A stretch of 64,000 bases of DNA from GCA-2862545 sp047609825 (GCA_047609825.1 JBLFXJ010000001.1:1-64000); one strand, 5' to 3'; shown: positions 43,418 to 52,172, counted from the first letter of the stretch. Notes: a model not told the origin generated them from the sequence alone. Numbers and translations: made by a program.

Positions 43418-45192
43418 AGCTGCTCGACCTGCACGTGCGGTTCGTGGTGTGGAGCTCCACGGCTGGGGCCTATGTCGGGGTGCCGGGGCTCACCGTGCAC
43501 GCCATGGACCGCGACCTGGGGCCCGACGACCAGCTCGCCACCGAGACCACTGACCGCAATGGCCGGGCCCACCTCCTGGCCGCGCCACGGGGGCTGGAGC
43601 GTCGGCCCGATGTGTACTTCGTCACGGAGCTTCCAGACGACCGCGGCGTGCTCGACCACGTCAGCGGCGAGCGGGTGCGCGCGGCGGACCAGGGCACGGC
43701 GGTGCCCGATCGGTGGTCGTCGGCCGACGCGTTCGTGCTCGAGGCGCCCGACCGTCAGGGGTATTGGCCGGACCTCGGGCACGATCTGGGGACCGGGAGC
43801 TCGCCGATCACGTTCGCCCTCGGCCTACATCCGCCGCCGGCGCGGCACGGAAACCTCGCCTTCCCACTGATCGACGGCAACACCCTGCTCCCGCGCCTCG
43901 TCGACGTGCTCCGCTCGGCCCGCCACACGATCCACGTGCAGGTGATGTTGTTCTTCGACGACGCCGTTGGCCGGCAGCTCCGGGACCTGCTGGTGGAGCG
44001 GGCTCGGGCCGGTGTCCGGGTGCGCGTGATGGTGGACCTGCGCACCACCCGCACGAGCTTCGCGCTGTACGCGCTGCAGCGCATCTGGGCCACCACTTTG
44101 CTCAACCTGGAACCGGAGACCCGGCGGGCGCTGGTGGACCGGCTCCGGCAGCTGATCGACGAGGAACGCGTGCGCGGGGATGTGTCCGACCTGCGCGCGG
44201 CCCTCGATGCCGCGCCGAACACCACCTGGGTGGACGCCAGCTTCCCGTACCTCCAGCTCGACCCTCGCCCCGATGAGGACTGGCCCGAGGCCTACCAGGT
44301 GCTCGACGAGCACCTCCCGTTCTTCACGGTGGGCCGCATCGACCACCGCAAGATGATCATCGTCGACGGCCGCATCGCCCTGCTCGGTGGCCAGAACATC
44401 GGTCGGGAGTACCTGTATGTCGACCCCATCGACCCCGCGGTCGACGCCGCCGACGAGCCGTGGAGCCGGTGGCATGACGTGTTCGTCGAACTGCGCGGCC
44501 CCGTGGTGCGCGACGTGCAGTGGCTGTTCCGCGAGCGGTGGGTGGCCGAGGGCGGTGATGCGTTCGACATGGGCCCCCGCGACCTCGGCCGCGGCCTCGA
44601 CCCCGATCACCCCACCTTCCCCGCGCTCCGCCGGTTCCGGGGGGGCATCCCCGTGCGGATCCTCGCCACCACCCCCGGCGTAGAGCATCAGATCGAGGCC
44701 GAATACCTCGCCCGGATCGACGGCGCGCAGCGGTCGATCTGGATCGAGAACCCGTACCTGGCGGGCCCAGCCCTCACCGCCCACCTCACCGCCGCCGTGG
44801 CCCGCGGAGTGCGCGTGGTGCTGGTGGTTCCGGGCCACCACAACGACGCGTGGGAGTTCCTGTACCTGGCCCGCATGCGCTACCCTGAGTGGATCCGCGC
44901 CGGCATCGAGCTGTACGAGTACGGCCACCACATGACCCATGCGAAGGTGGCGGTGATCGACGACGTGGCGATCATCGGCTCCGCCAACCTGAACAACTCG
45001 AGCTTCTTCCGCCACTACGAGGTGGTCGCCGTGGTGGAGGACGCCCGCTGGGCGGCCCGGTTCCGACGCGACCTGTTCGAGCACGACCTGGCGTCCTGCC
45101 GACGGATTACGGCCGATGAGGTGCCGCCTCTGGCCGACCTCACCCTGGCCGCCCGCACCTACCTCCGCACCGTGGTCGACCGCCGCTTCTGA
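43414..45192 (+). CDS. Phospholipase D / cardiolipin synthase family protein
   Basis: A 592-residue protein from GTG 43414 in the GTGA overlap; the start KLLDLHVRFVVWSSTAGAYV is a small transthyretin-like beta domain (to about residue 130). Two PLD half-domains carry complete HxKxxxxD motifs: HRKMIIVDGRIALLGGQNIG (His about 311) and HAKVAVIDDVAIIGSANLNN (His about 509). The second strand IEYLARIDGAQRSIWIENPYLAG is typical of cardiolipin-synthase-type enzymes, though no membrane span is visible. It probably hydrolyses or transfers phosphatidyl groups. Co-translated with the CPBP gene. Confidence 0.87.
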   Translation: MKLLDLHVRFVVWSSTAGAYVGVPGLTVHAMDRDLGPDDQLATETTDRNGRAHLLAAPRGLERRPDVYFVTELPDDRGVLDHVSGERVRAADQGTAVPDRWSSADAFVLEAPDRQGYWPDLGHDLGTGSSPITFALGLHPPPARHGNLAFPLIDGNTLLPRLVDVLRSARHTIHVQVMLFFDDAVGRQLRDLLVERARAGVRVRVMVDLRTTRTSFALYALQRIWATTLLNLEPETRRALVDRLRQLIDEERVRGDVSDLRAALDAAPNTTWVDASFPYLQLDPRPDEDWPEAYQVLDEHLPFFTVGRIDHRKMIIVDGRIALLGGQNIGREYLYVDPIDPAVDAADEPWSRWHDVFVELRGPVVRDVQWLFRERWVAEGGDAFDMGPRDLGRGLDPDHPTFPALRRFRGGIPVRILATTPGVEHQIEAEYLARIDGAQRSIWIENPYLAGPALTAHLTAAVARGVRVVLVVPGHHNDAWEFLYLARMRYPEWIRAGIELYEYGHHMTHAKVAVIDDVAIIGSANLNNSSFFRHYEVVAVVEDARWAARFRRDLFEHDLASCRRITADEVPPLADLTLAARTYLRTVVDRRF

Positions 45193-45199
45193 GGGTCCG

Positions 45200-46210
45200 A
45201 TGCTGCCTGCCCTGTCCCTGTGGTCTCTCGCCGATGCCGTGGCGTCGCCCCTGGCGGACGGAGGACTGATCAACGAGACTTTCGCCGTGGACGTGGGCAG
45301 CGCGCGGGTCGGCTACCTCCAGCGCCTGAACACCGGCATCTTCGTGCCCGAGGTGCACCACGACATCGAGGCGGTCACCACCCACCTGGCGGCCGTCGGG
45401 GTCTCCACCCCGCGCATCCTTCGCACCGCCGCCGGCGCGCTGTGGCACACCGACCCCGGGGGTGGCGTGTGGCGACTGCTAACGCCGGTGGGCGACCGCA
45501 CGGTGCACAGCCTGGAGGACCCGGCGGACGCGCGCTCTGCCGGCGCCCTGGTGGCCCGGTGGCACGCTGCGCTGGGCGACCTCGAGTGGGAGTTTCACAG
45601 TGTGCGGGCGGGCGCCCACGACACCGACGCCCACCTGGCCGGTCTGGTCGCTGCGGTGGAGGCGCACCCCGACCACCGTCTCGCGCCCGCCGTGGCGCCG
45701 CTGGCGGCCCGCATCGCCGAAGGGTGGCGCACCTGGAACGGCCCCACAGAGCTCCCTGCGCGGGTGATCCATGGCGACCTGAAGGTGAGCAACATCCGGT
45801 TCATCGGCTCGGCGGCACACGCCCTGATCGACCTCGACACCTGCGCCTGGGGCACTCTCGATATCGAGCTGGGCGATGCGCTCCGCTCGTGGTGCAACCC
45901 CGCCTCCGAGGACGTGGAGGCGCCCACGTGGCGACTCGACATCTTCTCTGCCGCCATGCACGGCTACGCCTCCCACAGCGCGCTGTCGGCGGAGGAGTGG
46001 AGCGCTGTGGTCCCCGGATGTGAGCGCATCTGCTGGGAGCTGGCGGCCCGGTTCGCCCGCGACGCCCTGGAAGAGCGGTACTTCGGGTGGAATCCGCGGT
46101 TCGGAGGTCGGGGCGAGCACAACCTGCTCCGCGCGCGTGGCCAGGCGGCCCTCGCGGCGAGCGTTCGTCAGCAGCGCGGTGCGGCCGAGGCCATCCTGCG
46201 CGCCCTGTAG
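45200..46210 (+). CDS. Aminoglycoside-phosphotransferase-like (APH) small-molecule kinase
   Basis: A 336-residue cytosolic protein from MLPALSLWSLADAVASPLADGGLINETFAV. The Brenner motif of APH kinases is HGDLKVSNIRF (catalytic Asp), followed by LIDLDTCAWGTLDIELGDALRSW (metal-binding Asp; the usual GD is present). The lid sequence HHDIEAVTTHLAAVGVSTPRILRT and the WRLLTPVGDRTVHSL segment resemble N-acetylhexosamine/choline-kinase-like members, so a sugar or choline substrate is likelier than a drug. It follows the PLD gene by 7 bases in the same operon. Confidence 0.82.
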   Translation: MLPALSLWSLADAVASPLADGGLINETFAVDVGSARVGYLQRLNTGIFVPEVHHDIEAVTTHLAAVGVSTPRILRTAAGALWHTDPGGGVWRLLTPVGDRTVHSLEDPADARSAGALVARWHAALGDLEWEFHSVRAGAHDTDAHLAGLVAAVEAHPDHRLAPAVAPLAARIAEGWRTWNGPTELPARVIHGDLKVSNIRFIGSAAHALIDLDTCAWGTLDIELGDALRSWCNPASEDVEAPTWRLDIFSAAMHGYASHSALSAEEWSAVVPGCERICWELAARFARDALEERYFGWNPRFGGRGEHNLLRARGQAALAASVRQQRGAAEAILRAL

Positions 46211-46217
46211 CGGGCGG

Positions 46218-46781
46218 CTACGGCCGGACGCGCAGCAGCTTCTCCAGCGACTCACCGAGCAGTGCGTCCATGCTGCCGGGGTCCTTGAGCAGCAGCCCAT
46301 CCACCGCATAGATGACGGTGTAGCGATCCTTCGAGGCGATGCACAGGGTGCCCGTGGGCTCGCCCGTGTTGCGCTTCTTCACCAGGTAGCACAGGTTCAC
46401 CTCGCCCCAGCCCAGGGGGGACGGCTCGATGGGCACCCGCTCCCAGTCGAAGCTCCGGGTGAACAGCTTCACGCCGAGCTCGAGGTCTGCTACGTCGTGG
46501 GCCTGGCTGGGGCGCATGTAGTTCACGAGCACGTTGTGGTGCAGCGAGTCCACCTGGCCGTCTCGGTCCTTGGGTGTGTACGAGTACAGGATGTCGAGGG
46601 TGCCATCCGCGAGGCGAGAGGACGTGACGGTCTCGGCCTCCCGATCCCACGCGAGCCCCTCGAGGCGAGAGGCCAGCTGCGGCATGCCCACGAGCAGGCC
46701 GCGGTGCTCGGCGGTGACCGTGAGCGCCTCGGGAACAGGGTCGGCGGCGAAGGCCGCAGCGAGCATCCACCACATTGGCAT
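46218..46781 (-). CDS. Exported hypothetical protein
   Basis: A 187-residue protein, MPMWWMLAAAFAADPVPEALTVTAEHRG, with a short signal peptide and a beta-rich body (ETVTSSRLADGTLDILYSYTPKDRDGQVDSLHHNVLVNY; GWGEVNLCYLVKKRNTGEPTGTLCIASKDRYTVIYAVDG). The two cysteines could form a periplasmic disulphide. No family recognised. The start overlaps the stop of the upstream lipoprotein by one base (TGATG), so the pair is co-translated. Confidence 0.65.
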   Translation of the reverse strand: MPMWWMLAAAFAADPVPEALTVTAEHRGLLVGMPQLASRLEGLAWDREAETVTSSRLADGTLDILYSYTPKDRDGQVDSLHHNVLVNYMRPSQAHDVADLELGVKLFTRSFDWERVPIEPSPLGWGEVNLCYLVKKRNTGEPTGTLCIASKDRYTVIYAVDGLLLKDPGSMDALLGESLEKLLRVRP

Positions 46782-47395
46782 CAGTCCATCAGGATCGTGA
46801 GCATCCGGAAGCTGCCGTCGGTGAGCTCGATGCCCGATCCGCCGGTGCTGTAGAGGGTACACGAGAACGTGCCCTCGGTGATGCCCCAGATTCGCAGCCC
46901 ATCCTGCGTGGCGGGCCCGTCGTACAGGTCGTGCCGGGTGACCTCGAAGGTGGCGCCCGACTCGTCGCCCCGGCTGGTGGAGCACCACCAGTCGGACTCG
47001 TTCGCGTCCCAGAACACCACGTTCACCCCGGCGAGCTCCTCGTCGTCGTCGTCCGCGTTGCGGGTCATGGTGCCGTAGTCGTGCTTGCCCCTGTAGAACA
47101 CCTGGAAGGTCTCGTCCTGGTCGGGAGGGCCATCGAACAGGCTCACCGCCTCGATCCGCATGCGGTCGCGCTTCTCGCCGAAGGTGACCGACTGGGCGTG
47201 CACGTTCTGCTGGTCCCACGCGCTGTCGTACGCCTCCAGGCGCATGCCCTCCAGCTGTGCGGTGGACTCGACCTCGAAGGGCTTGCCCTCGATGGTGGCC
47301 TGTACGTAGAACTCCGGCAGCGGCGGCGCGGTGTCCACCCCGTCCTGCTTGCCGCACGCGGCGAGGACCAGTGCTGCGACCATCACGATGCGCAT
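46781..47395 (-). CDS. Lipoprotein, unknown
   Basis: A 204-residue lipoprotein: MRIVMVAALVLAAC (Cys14), GGAGGAG before the ATG. Its beta-sheet body (FYVQATIEGKPFEVESTAQLEGMRLEAYD; WWCSTSRGDESGATFEVTRHDLYDG; DGLRIWGITEGTFSCTLYSTGGSGIEL) resembles small DUF-type periplasmic beta-sandwich proteins. An AT-rich patch just upstream (GGTAAAAATAGCC region, near 47410) probably belongs to its promoter. It forms an operon with the exported protein downstream. Confidence 0.68.
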   Translation of the reverse strand: MRIVMVAALVLAACGKQDGVDTAPPLPEFYVQATIEGKPFEVESTAQLEGMRLEAYDSAWDQQNVHAQSVTFGEKRDRMRIEAVSLFDGPPDQDETFQVFYRGKHDYGTMTRNADDDDEELAGVNVVFWDANESDWWCSTSRGDESGATFEVTRHDLYDGPATQDGLRIWGITEGTFSCTLYSTGGSGIELTDGSFRMLTILMD

Positions 47396-47475
47396 GCATC
47401 TCCTCCAGTGCGGTAAAAATAGCCTACGCCTGAAACGTTCGTCGGTGGGCGCGGTCAAGCCTTCGTGGAGGTCAC

Positions 47476-48267
47476 GTGCGCAACTGGGTGATGGTGCTGG
47501 GTCTTTGGGGCTGCGCGGGAGGCTCGGACAGCATCGGCGAGGGAACCACGCCGCCGTCGGGCACGAGCGGAGGGGCAGCTGGCGGCGGTCCAGGCTGCAC
47601 GGCCGACGTGTCGAAGGTGACCTTCGCGACCGAAGATGGGGAGACCCTCGCGGCCGACCACCACGTGGCGGCGACGCCGGGCTCGGGCGCGGTGATCCTG
47701 TTCCACATGATCCCGCCGTCGAATGATCGCTCCGGCTACCCCAAGCGGGTGCGTGATGCGCTGGCCGACCTCGGCGTGTCGGTGCTCAACGTGGATCGGC
47801 GCGGTGCTGGGCGGTCCACAGGCGATCCAGCGGCGGCGTACACGGGGGAGGGAGGTCGCCTCGACATGGAGGCGGCCGTTCGGTACCTCCTCGATCCCGA
47901 CGCCGGCTGTTCGGTGGACCCGTCCCGCTTGCTGCTGGTGGGGGCGAGCAATGGCTCCACCTCGGTGCACGACTACACCGCCGCCCACGCCGGTGACCTG
48001 CCCGATCCCCGCGCCCTCGTGTGGATGTCTCCGGGGACTTACACCGAGGCCCAGGTGGCCGTCTCCGGCAGCGCCACCGAGCAGACGCCGCTGCTCTGGC
48101 TCTACCCGACCAACGAGCCCTACAGCGACGCCTTCGTGGGCCAGGCGGCCGACTGGGAGTTCACCCAGCGCGGCGCCGTGCACGGCACCCAGATGTTCGA
48201 TGGCAGCGCGCTGGAAGACGACACCGTCGCTGACGTGGCGGCGTGGACGGAGCGCTGGCTGCTGTGA
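47476..48267 (+). CDS. Alpha/beta-hydrolase lipoprotein
   Basis: A 263-residue lipoprotein from GTG 47476 (GGAGG upstream): MRNWVMVLGLWGC (Cys13), Gly/Ser/Thr linker, then an alpha/beta-hydrolase core. Landmarks: VILFHMIPPSNDRSGYPKR (oxyanion region), VSVLNVDRRGAGRSTGDP (family GxG and Arg), nucleophile elbow LLLVGASNGSTSV (Ser in GxSxG-like GASNGS), acid DLPDPRALVW and a C-terminal His in AVHGTQMFD. Likely a periplasmic esterase or peptidase; substrate unknown. Divergent from the lipoprotein pair. Confidence 0.8.
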   Translation: MRNWVMVLGLWGCAGGSDSIGEGTTPPSGTSGGAAGGGPGCTADVSKVTFATEDGETLAADHHVAATPGSGAVILFHMIPPSNDRSGYPKRVRDALADLGVSVLNVDRRGAGRSTGDPAAAYTGEGGRLDMEAAVRYLLDPDAGCSVDPSRLLLVGASNGSTSVHDYTAAHAGDLPDPRALVWMSPGTYTEAQVAVSGSATEQTPLLWLYPTNEPYSDAFVGQAADWEFTQRGAVHGTQMFDGSALEDDTVADVAAWTERWLL

Positions 48268-48273
48268 ACCGGC

Positions 48274-48942
48274 TCAGCGCCCGCAGGTGACCTGTACGTG
48301 CAGGTGGTCGGCGTGGTTGCGCGCACCCCGCACGATGCCCTCGCGCTGCCACAGCCCCGGCGTCTTCGGGGCCGGGAAGATCGTGTCGATCTCGGCCTCG
48401 GTCATGGTGTCGGACTCGCGCAGCCAGTCGACCAGGGTGTCGATGAGGCCCTGATCGAGCAGGATCACCTTCACCCGGCCGCTCGACAGGAGCGCCGAGA
48501 TCAGCGCCCAGGTGGTCTCGCTGTCGAGCTTGGACGGCCACACGCGGGCGAACCCATGCTCGGGCTGGGTGCGACCCGTGCTGTACAGCCCGATGTCGGC
48601 GTCGCGGCCGTCGCGGTGCTGACGGTGGCCGTACATCGGGCCACCCCACTTGTGGCTGAGGTCTCCGACGAACAGCGGGTCGGCGTCGGGGTGGCGGTAG
48701 CGCACCTGGCGCGCAGTGGCCTCGACCAGCTGGGTGAGCCATGGGGTGCCATAGCTGCGGCTGGGGTTGGCGCGGTGCAGGTGGCGCGTGTCACGGAGCT
48801 GCGCGGGGTAGGCCATCGGCGCGTCACACATCGGCGCGGGCAGCACTCCGAGGCGGAGCTGGGTGCGGTCCACCGGCGCCTCGTCGAACGGGCCAGGCAG
48901 GCCCGCGATGGCGATGGCGATGGACAGCAGGAACGCGCTCAC
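48274..48942 (-). CDS. MepA-like penicillin-insensitive murein endopeptidase
   Basis: A 222-residue exported protein from GTG 48942 with a signal peptide (MSAFLLSIAIAIAGLPG). The metal site of the MepA/peptidase M74 family is visible: KWGGPMYGHRQHRDGRDADIGLY (metal His and Asp ligands) and GARNHADHLHVQV near the C-terminus (HxDHLHxxV). It should cleave D-Ala-meso-DAP cross-links in peptidoglycan. It ends 6 bases from the stop of the convergent hydrolase gene. Confidence 0.82.
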   Translation of the reverse strand: MSAFLLSIAIAIAGLPGPFDEAPVDRTQLRLGVLPAPMCDAPMAYPAQLRDTRHLHRANPSRSYGTPWLTQLVEATARQVRYRHPDADPLFVGDLSHKWGGPMYGHRQHRDGRDADIGLYSTGRTQPEHGFARVWPSKLDSETTWALISALLSSGRVKVILLDQGLIDTLVDWLRESDTMTEAEIDTIFPAPKTPGLWQREGIVRGARNHADHLHVQVTCGR

Positions 48943-48988
48943 GACAAGCCGACTCTCGGTGGGGACCGTCGCTCATACCAAGAACGAC

Positions 48989-49021
48989 GAACGCCGTCGA
49001 GGCGGAGCCCCGACGGCGTTC
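48989..49021 (-). terminator. Rho-independent-type terminator
   Basis: The arms GAACGCCGTCG (48989-48999) and CGACGGCGTTC (49011-49021) are perfect 11-bp complements. Read on the minus strand, the hairpin lies 33 bases after the stop of the exported protein at 49055 and is followed by GTCGTTCTT, a T-rich tail. Confidence 0.75.
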
Positions 49022-49054
49022 AGGTAGGTGCCCGGCCAGAGCCGGGCGGCCCAC

Positions 49055-49657
49055 TCACGCGCCGAGCTTGCCCTTGAGGGACTCGGCGACCGGCACGACT
49101 TCCTTGACCGCGCTGGTGATGTTGCCGACCGCATCGGTGAGCGCCGGGACGAGCTTGAGCAGGCCCGGGATCTCCATGGGGTTGGCAGCCATGGACTTCA
49201 GCGTGTCGGGGGACGCGAGCGCCTTGCCCTCGTCGATCAGCGCCTTGCCATCATCCGGGATGGAGGTGAGCAGCGCGGCGAGGGCCTCACCTGCCTCCTT
49301 GGCCTGCGCCGGGTCCATGGCGTCGAAGTTGTCGACCATGTAGCGAGCCATGACGACCTTGCCCTGGAGCACGGCCGCGTTGGTGAAGTAGGCATCGATC
49401 TTCTCGATGCCCGTCTTCGAGATGCGGACGCTGTATGCGTCCGTCGCGAAGGGGTTGTCAGCGTCGAGGTGCGCGAACTTGGCGTCGACCTGCGACGGCA
49501 TGAGGGGCTCGGAGCGACCCTCCGCCTTGGCCTTCTTGGCCTCGGTCTTCTCGCACTTCTTGAGGTCCTTGCCCTCGAGGCCGTCACACGCTGCGAGCGC
49601 GGGAGCGGAGAACGCGAGACCAGAGACGAGAGCGAACACGAGGGTGATGGGCTTCAT
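49055..49657 (-). CDS. Exported helical protein, unknown
   Basis: A 200-residue protein starting MKPITLVFALVSGLAFSAPALAACDG: signal peptide cleaved after ALA. The mature part begins with a Cys pair and Lys-rich stretch (CDGLEGKDLKKCEKTEAKKAKAEG), then Ala-rich amphipathic helices (DAKFAHLDADNPFATDAYSVRISKTGIEKIDAYFTNAA). It ends with a hydrophobic Val/Ala helix. No family recognised. GGAGA lies upstream in an AT-rich patch (TAACTTTTCTCC region). Confidence 0.7.
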   Translation of the reverse strand: MKPITLVFALVSGLAFSAPALAACDGLEGKDLKKCEKTEAKKAKAEGRSEPLMPSQVDAKFAHLDADNPFATDAYSVRISKTGIEKIDAYFTNAAVLQGKVVMARYMVDNFDAMDPAQAKEAGEALAALLTSIPDDGKALIDEGKALASPDTLKSMAANPMEIPGLLKLVPALTDAVGNITSAVKEVVPVAESLKGKLGA

Positions 49658-49872
49658 TGTTACTTTTCTCCACATGTCGTGAGGCGGCCGCAACTAGCGC
49701 GGTTCCTCGATGTTGGCGAGCAGAAAGCGTCGTCAGCGACCGGCCTTGAAACGCCCCGCGGACTGTGAGCTTCCCTCGAGCGGGACGCTGGCGGGGTCCA
49801 CGGAGGCCGGACTACGTGCAAACCTGTGAAATCATTCAAGAAGCGTAATCAGGGTGAAAGACTTGACGGTGA

Positions 49873-50454
49873 TCATACGGTCGACGCCACGGCCCCGGCC
49901 ACGTCGAACCCGAAGCGATCCGTGTTCGTGTTCCAGTCGTTGAACTGCTCCTTTCCACCTCGGATCGTCCAGTCGCTGTCGATGGTGAGGCAGGAGCTGA
50001 TGCCGCCGCGGGGGCGCAGACGCATCATCAGGCGCAGGCGGGTGGGCTCGTAGGCGCCCATGAGGTCGTCGTACACCACGTTGCACAGGCGCTCGTAGCT
50101 CACCACGGAGTCGCGGAACGCGTCCTTGTACACCTTGAGCGACTTGAGCTCGATGGTCCACGCCTTGGGGTAGAACGTGATCAACATCTCGCCGAAGTCG
50201 GGCTGGTTCGCCACGCCCAGGAAGGTGAACTCCGGGATCAGGATCTTCTGCTCGTAGGAGGCGCCGCCGGGGTTCGGGATGCGCTGAAGCAGCTCGTGCT
50301 TGCTCCAGTGGCGGTTCGGCAGCTCCGGCGCCTTGTCGCGGGCCTCGGCCATCTGGGTCTCGCGCTCGCGCTTGAGGGTCGCGAACGCTCGCCGTCGGTC
50401 GTTCTGCGGCAGGTTGCGGAGGCTGGCGAGCACATCTTCGTACGGCTCTGACAT
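49873..50454 (-). CDS. QueF-like protein lacking the catalytic cysteine
   Basis: A 193-residue tunnelling-fold protein matching NADPH-dependent preQ0 reductase (QueF/YkvM). Family marks: IPEFTFLGVANQPDFGEMLI, the QueF motif ELKSLKVYKDAFRD, YERLCNVVYDDLM and LRPRGGISS. In QueF the first segment reads SLCPxTGQPDF, where Cys forms the thioimide with preQ0. Here that segment is FLGVANQPDF, one residue shorter and without Cys, although the following catalytic Asp (QPD) remains. An N-terminal helical extension of about 45 residues is unusual for YkvM-type enzymes. It is therefore likely a non-reductase paralogue or a substrate-binding protein. No other queuosine gene is in the window. Confidence 0.8.
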   Translation of the reverse strand: MSEPYEDVLASLRNLPQNDRRRAFATLKRERETQMAEARDKAPELPNRHWSKHELLQRIPNPGGASYEQKILIPEFTFLGVANQPDFGEMLITFYPKAWTIELKSLKVYKDAFRDSVVSYERLCNVVYDDLMGAYEPTRLRLMMRLRPRGGISSCLTIDSDWTIRGGKEQFNDWNTNTDRFGFDVAGAVASTV

Positions 50455-50591
50455 CGTCGTCCCGGGTCTGAAGGGGCGGGTCGTAATCGGGCCCTCGGAC
50501 GGCGCGCAACCGGCGGCGTGCTGTTGTGCCGTTCAAGGTGACCACTGTGGGTGGGACCGGTGTCCAAGGAGTGAGGCACACAGGAGGCACC

Positions 50592-50705
50592 ATGAGGCCA
50601 GCGCAGGGCGAGACGAGCAGGACCTGGACGACCGACGATCTTCTGCTCGTGTTGCTCGCCGGCGCAACGATGGTGGCGGGCGTGGGGGTGCTCCTGTTCA
50701 CCTGA
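50592..50705 (+). CDS. 37-residue single-span membrane protein
   Basis: A small ORF with AGGAGG 4 bases before the ATG. It encodes MRPAQGETSRTWTTDDLLLV followed by LLAGATMVAGVGVLLFT, a polar N-terminus and one clear membrane helix that runs to the C-terminus. The strong ribosome site and TGA end argue that it is real despite its size. Function unknown; it lies 52 bases upstream of another anchored protein on the same strand. Confidence 0.55.
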   Translation: MRPAQGETSRTWTTDDLLLVLLAGATMVAGVGVLLFT

Positions 50706-50757
50706 GCCCTGGCTGCAGCCGCGCGCCCGGGTGATGTCGGGTGGCACGGAGGCGCAT

Positions 50758-51339
50758 GTGGCGAACACCAAGGCAATCGTGGCTGCGGCCTCACTCGTCG
50801 TGGGTGGGCTGGGCTTGGTCTGGATGGCGGCAGGGGGCGGCCCCGCGTCGACCGATGCTCCGACTCCCGCGACCCCGGACCGGCCCGTTGCCGCACCGGT
50901 GCCGCCGACCGCGCCCGTTGCGGCGCCCTCCGCCGGCCCTCGCGCGCCGTCTCCGGCCGCGCCCACGCCGGCCGCTGCGGCTCAGGTGCGGCTGGATCGG
51001 AACGTCGTGCACGACGCCGTGGACGCGGCAGCCGCCGAGTTCGATGGCGGCTTCGACGCCTGGGCCGCCGAGATCGATCCGGCCGACGCTGACGCGGTCG
51101 CCAGGATCGCGGCAGACTTCTACGCCGAGGTGGCCGAGCTGCTCGACCGGGTGGGGTCGGGCGAGGTCTCGGTGGACGCGGGCGGGCTGCGGCGCGAGCT
51201 CAAGGGCGTTCAGGGGCGCGCGAACAGCGCGATGATCGCGGAGCTCGGGCTCGACGGAATGGGCGAGCTGTCCGACGCCACCGGGTTCGGCCGGCAGGTG
51301 CTCGTCCCGAACAACGCGGTGCTGCCCGCACCTCCCTGA
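50758..51339 (+). CDS. Membrane-anchored protein with Pro/Ala linker
   Basis: A 193-residue protein from GTG 50758, chosen because GGAGG lies 5 bases upstream (an in-frame GTG at 50731 has none). TM anchor ANTKAIVAAASLVVGGLGLVWMAAGGG, then a 50-residue Pro/Ala-rich spacer. The C-terminal helical domain (VRLDRNVVHDAVDAAAAEFDGGFDAWAAEIDPADADAVARIAADFYAEVAELLDRV) resembles periplasmic helical domains. Possibly a cell-envelope spacer or scaffold. No family recognised. Confidence 0.65.
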   Translation: MANTKAIVAAASLVVGGLGLVWMAAGGGPASTDAPTPATPDRPVAAPVPPTAPVAAPSAGPRAPSPAAPTPAAAAQVRLDRNVVHDAVDAAAAEFDGGFDAWAAEIDPADADAVARIAADFYAEVAELLDRVGSGEVSVDAGGLRRELKGVQGRANSAMIAELGLDGMGELSDATGFGRQVLVPNNAVLPAPP

Positions 51340-51358
51340 GAGAGCACATCGCGCTGAG

Positions 51359-52129
51359 CTATTCAGTGCCGCCGGAGAACACCTTGCCCACGTCGGCAGA
51401 GATGTTGAACCCCTGCTGTGGGCCCGCCACGGTCACCCGGTAGGTGTAGCCGAGGCTGAACAGGATGCCTTCGGCCCGAAGGCCGACGCCGGCGAAGTAG
51501 CTGAACTCGTGGCCGAAGCCGGGTGTGTCCACCTTCGACCAGTCCACACGGCGGTCCACATTCGACAGCCAGGTGGGGGCGACGCCCGCGTAGGCCGAGA
51601 AGATGCCCTCGTAGGCGTGGGCGGTGATCGGCAGGTCCACGCCGAAGGTGGGGTCGAGCTGGAATCCGGGCACCGAGAGCCGGTTCCAGAACAGGTCGGG
51701 CCCGGCCTCGATGTCGAAGTTCTTCCAGTGTGGGCCCGCGAACACGCCGATCCGGGCGTCGATGCCGGTCGTGGAGTTCGAGCCGATTTGGTACATGCCA
51801 GACACTCGGGAGGTGCCCCCCCAGCGCGGCGTCTTCCTGTTGTTGTACAGCGCGCTCACGCCGGCAGTGGCGCCCATACCGAACACTGTGGCCGTGCTGT
51901 TGCCGTTGCCCACCACGTCCACGCCGCCCTGCGGCTTCACCCACCAGTTTGCGTCCCAGCCGTCCTGCTTCTTCTTGCCCTTGATCTTGTTGCCGGTGCC
52001 TTTTCCGCCCTTGCCGCCCTTCCCAGCCTTGGCATGCCACGCGGGGATCGGGGGGCCGGCGGGTGCGTCGACGGCGATGGCGTCGGCGGCGAGCGTGGGG
52101 CTGGCGAGGGCGAGCAGGATCGTCAGCAT
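51359..52129 (-). CDS. Outer-membrane beta-barrel-like protein
   Basis: A 256-residue exported protein, MLTILLALASPTLAADAIAVDAPAG, followed by a Gly/Lys-rich stretch (KAGKGGKGGKGTGNKIKGKKKQDG). The body is made of alternating aromatic beta strands (GGVDVVGNGNSTATVFGMGATAGVSALYNN; RIGVFAGPHWKNFDIEAGPDLFWNR; GIFSAYAGVAPTWLS; FSYFAGVGLRAEGILFSLGYTYRVTV), as in small outer-membrane beta-barrels. The C-terminus is not a canonical aromatic end. GGAGG before the ATG. Confidence 0.72.
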   Translation of the reverse strand: MLTILLALASPTLAADAIAVDAPAGPPIPAWHAKAGKGGKGGKGTGNKIKGKKKQDGWDANWWVKPQGGVDVVGNGNSTATVFGMGATAGVSALYNNRKTPRWGGTSRVSGMYQIGSNSTTGIDARIGVFAGPHWKNFDIEAGPDLFWNRLSVPGFQLDPTFGVDLPITAHAYEGIFSAYAGVAPTWLSNVDRRVDWSKVDTPGFGHEFSYFAGVGLRAEGILFSLGYTYRVTVAGPQQGFNISADVGKVFSGGTE

Positions 52130-52172
52130 GGGGCCTCCGTCATGAGCAGGGACGACGTCGTGGGCCGTCCGG

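Noticed and set aside
49826..50053. Plus-strand frame starting MKSFKKRNQGERLD in an AT-rich patch
   Set aside because: It runs antisense into the QueF-like gene and loses natural composition after about 15 codons.
49873..50454. Calling this gene queF outright
   Set aside because: The catalytic cysteine is absent and no other queuosine genes are nearby, so the enzymatic name is not justified.
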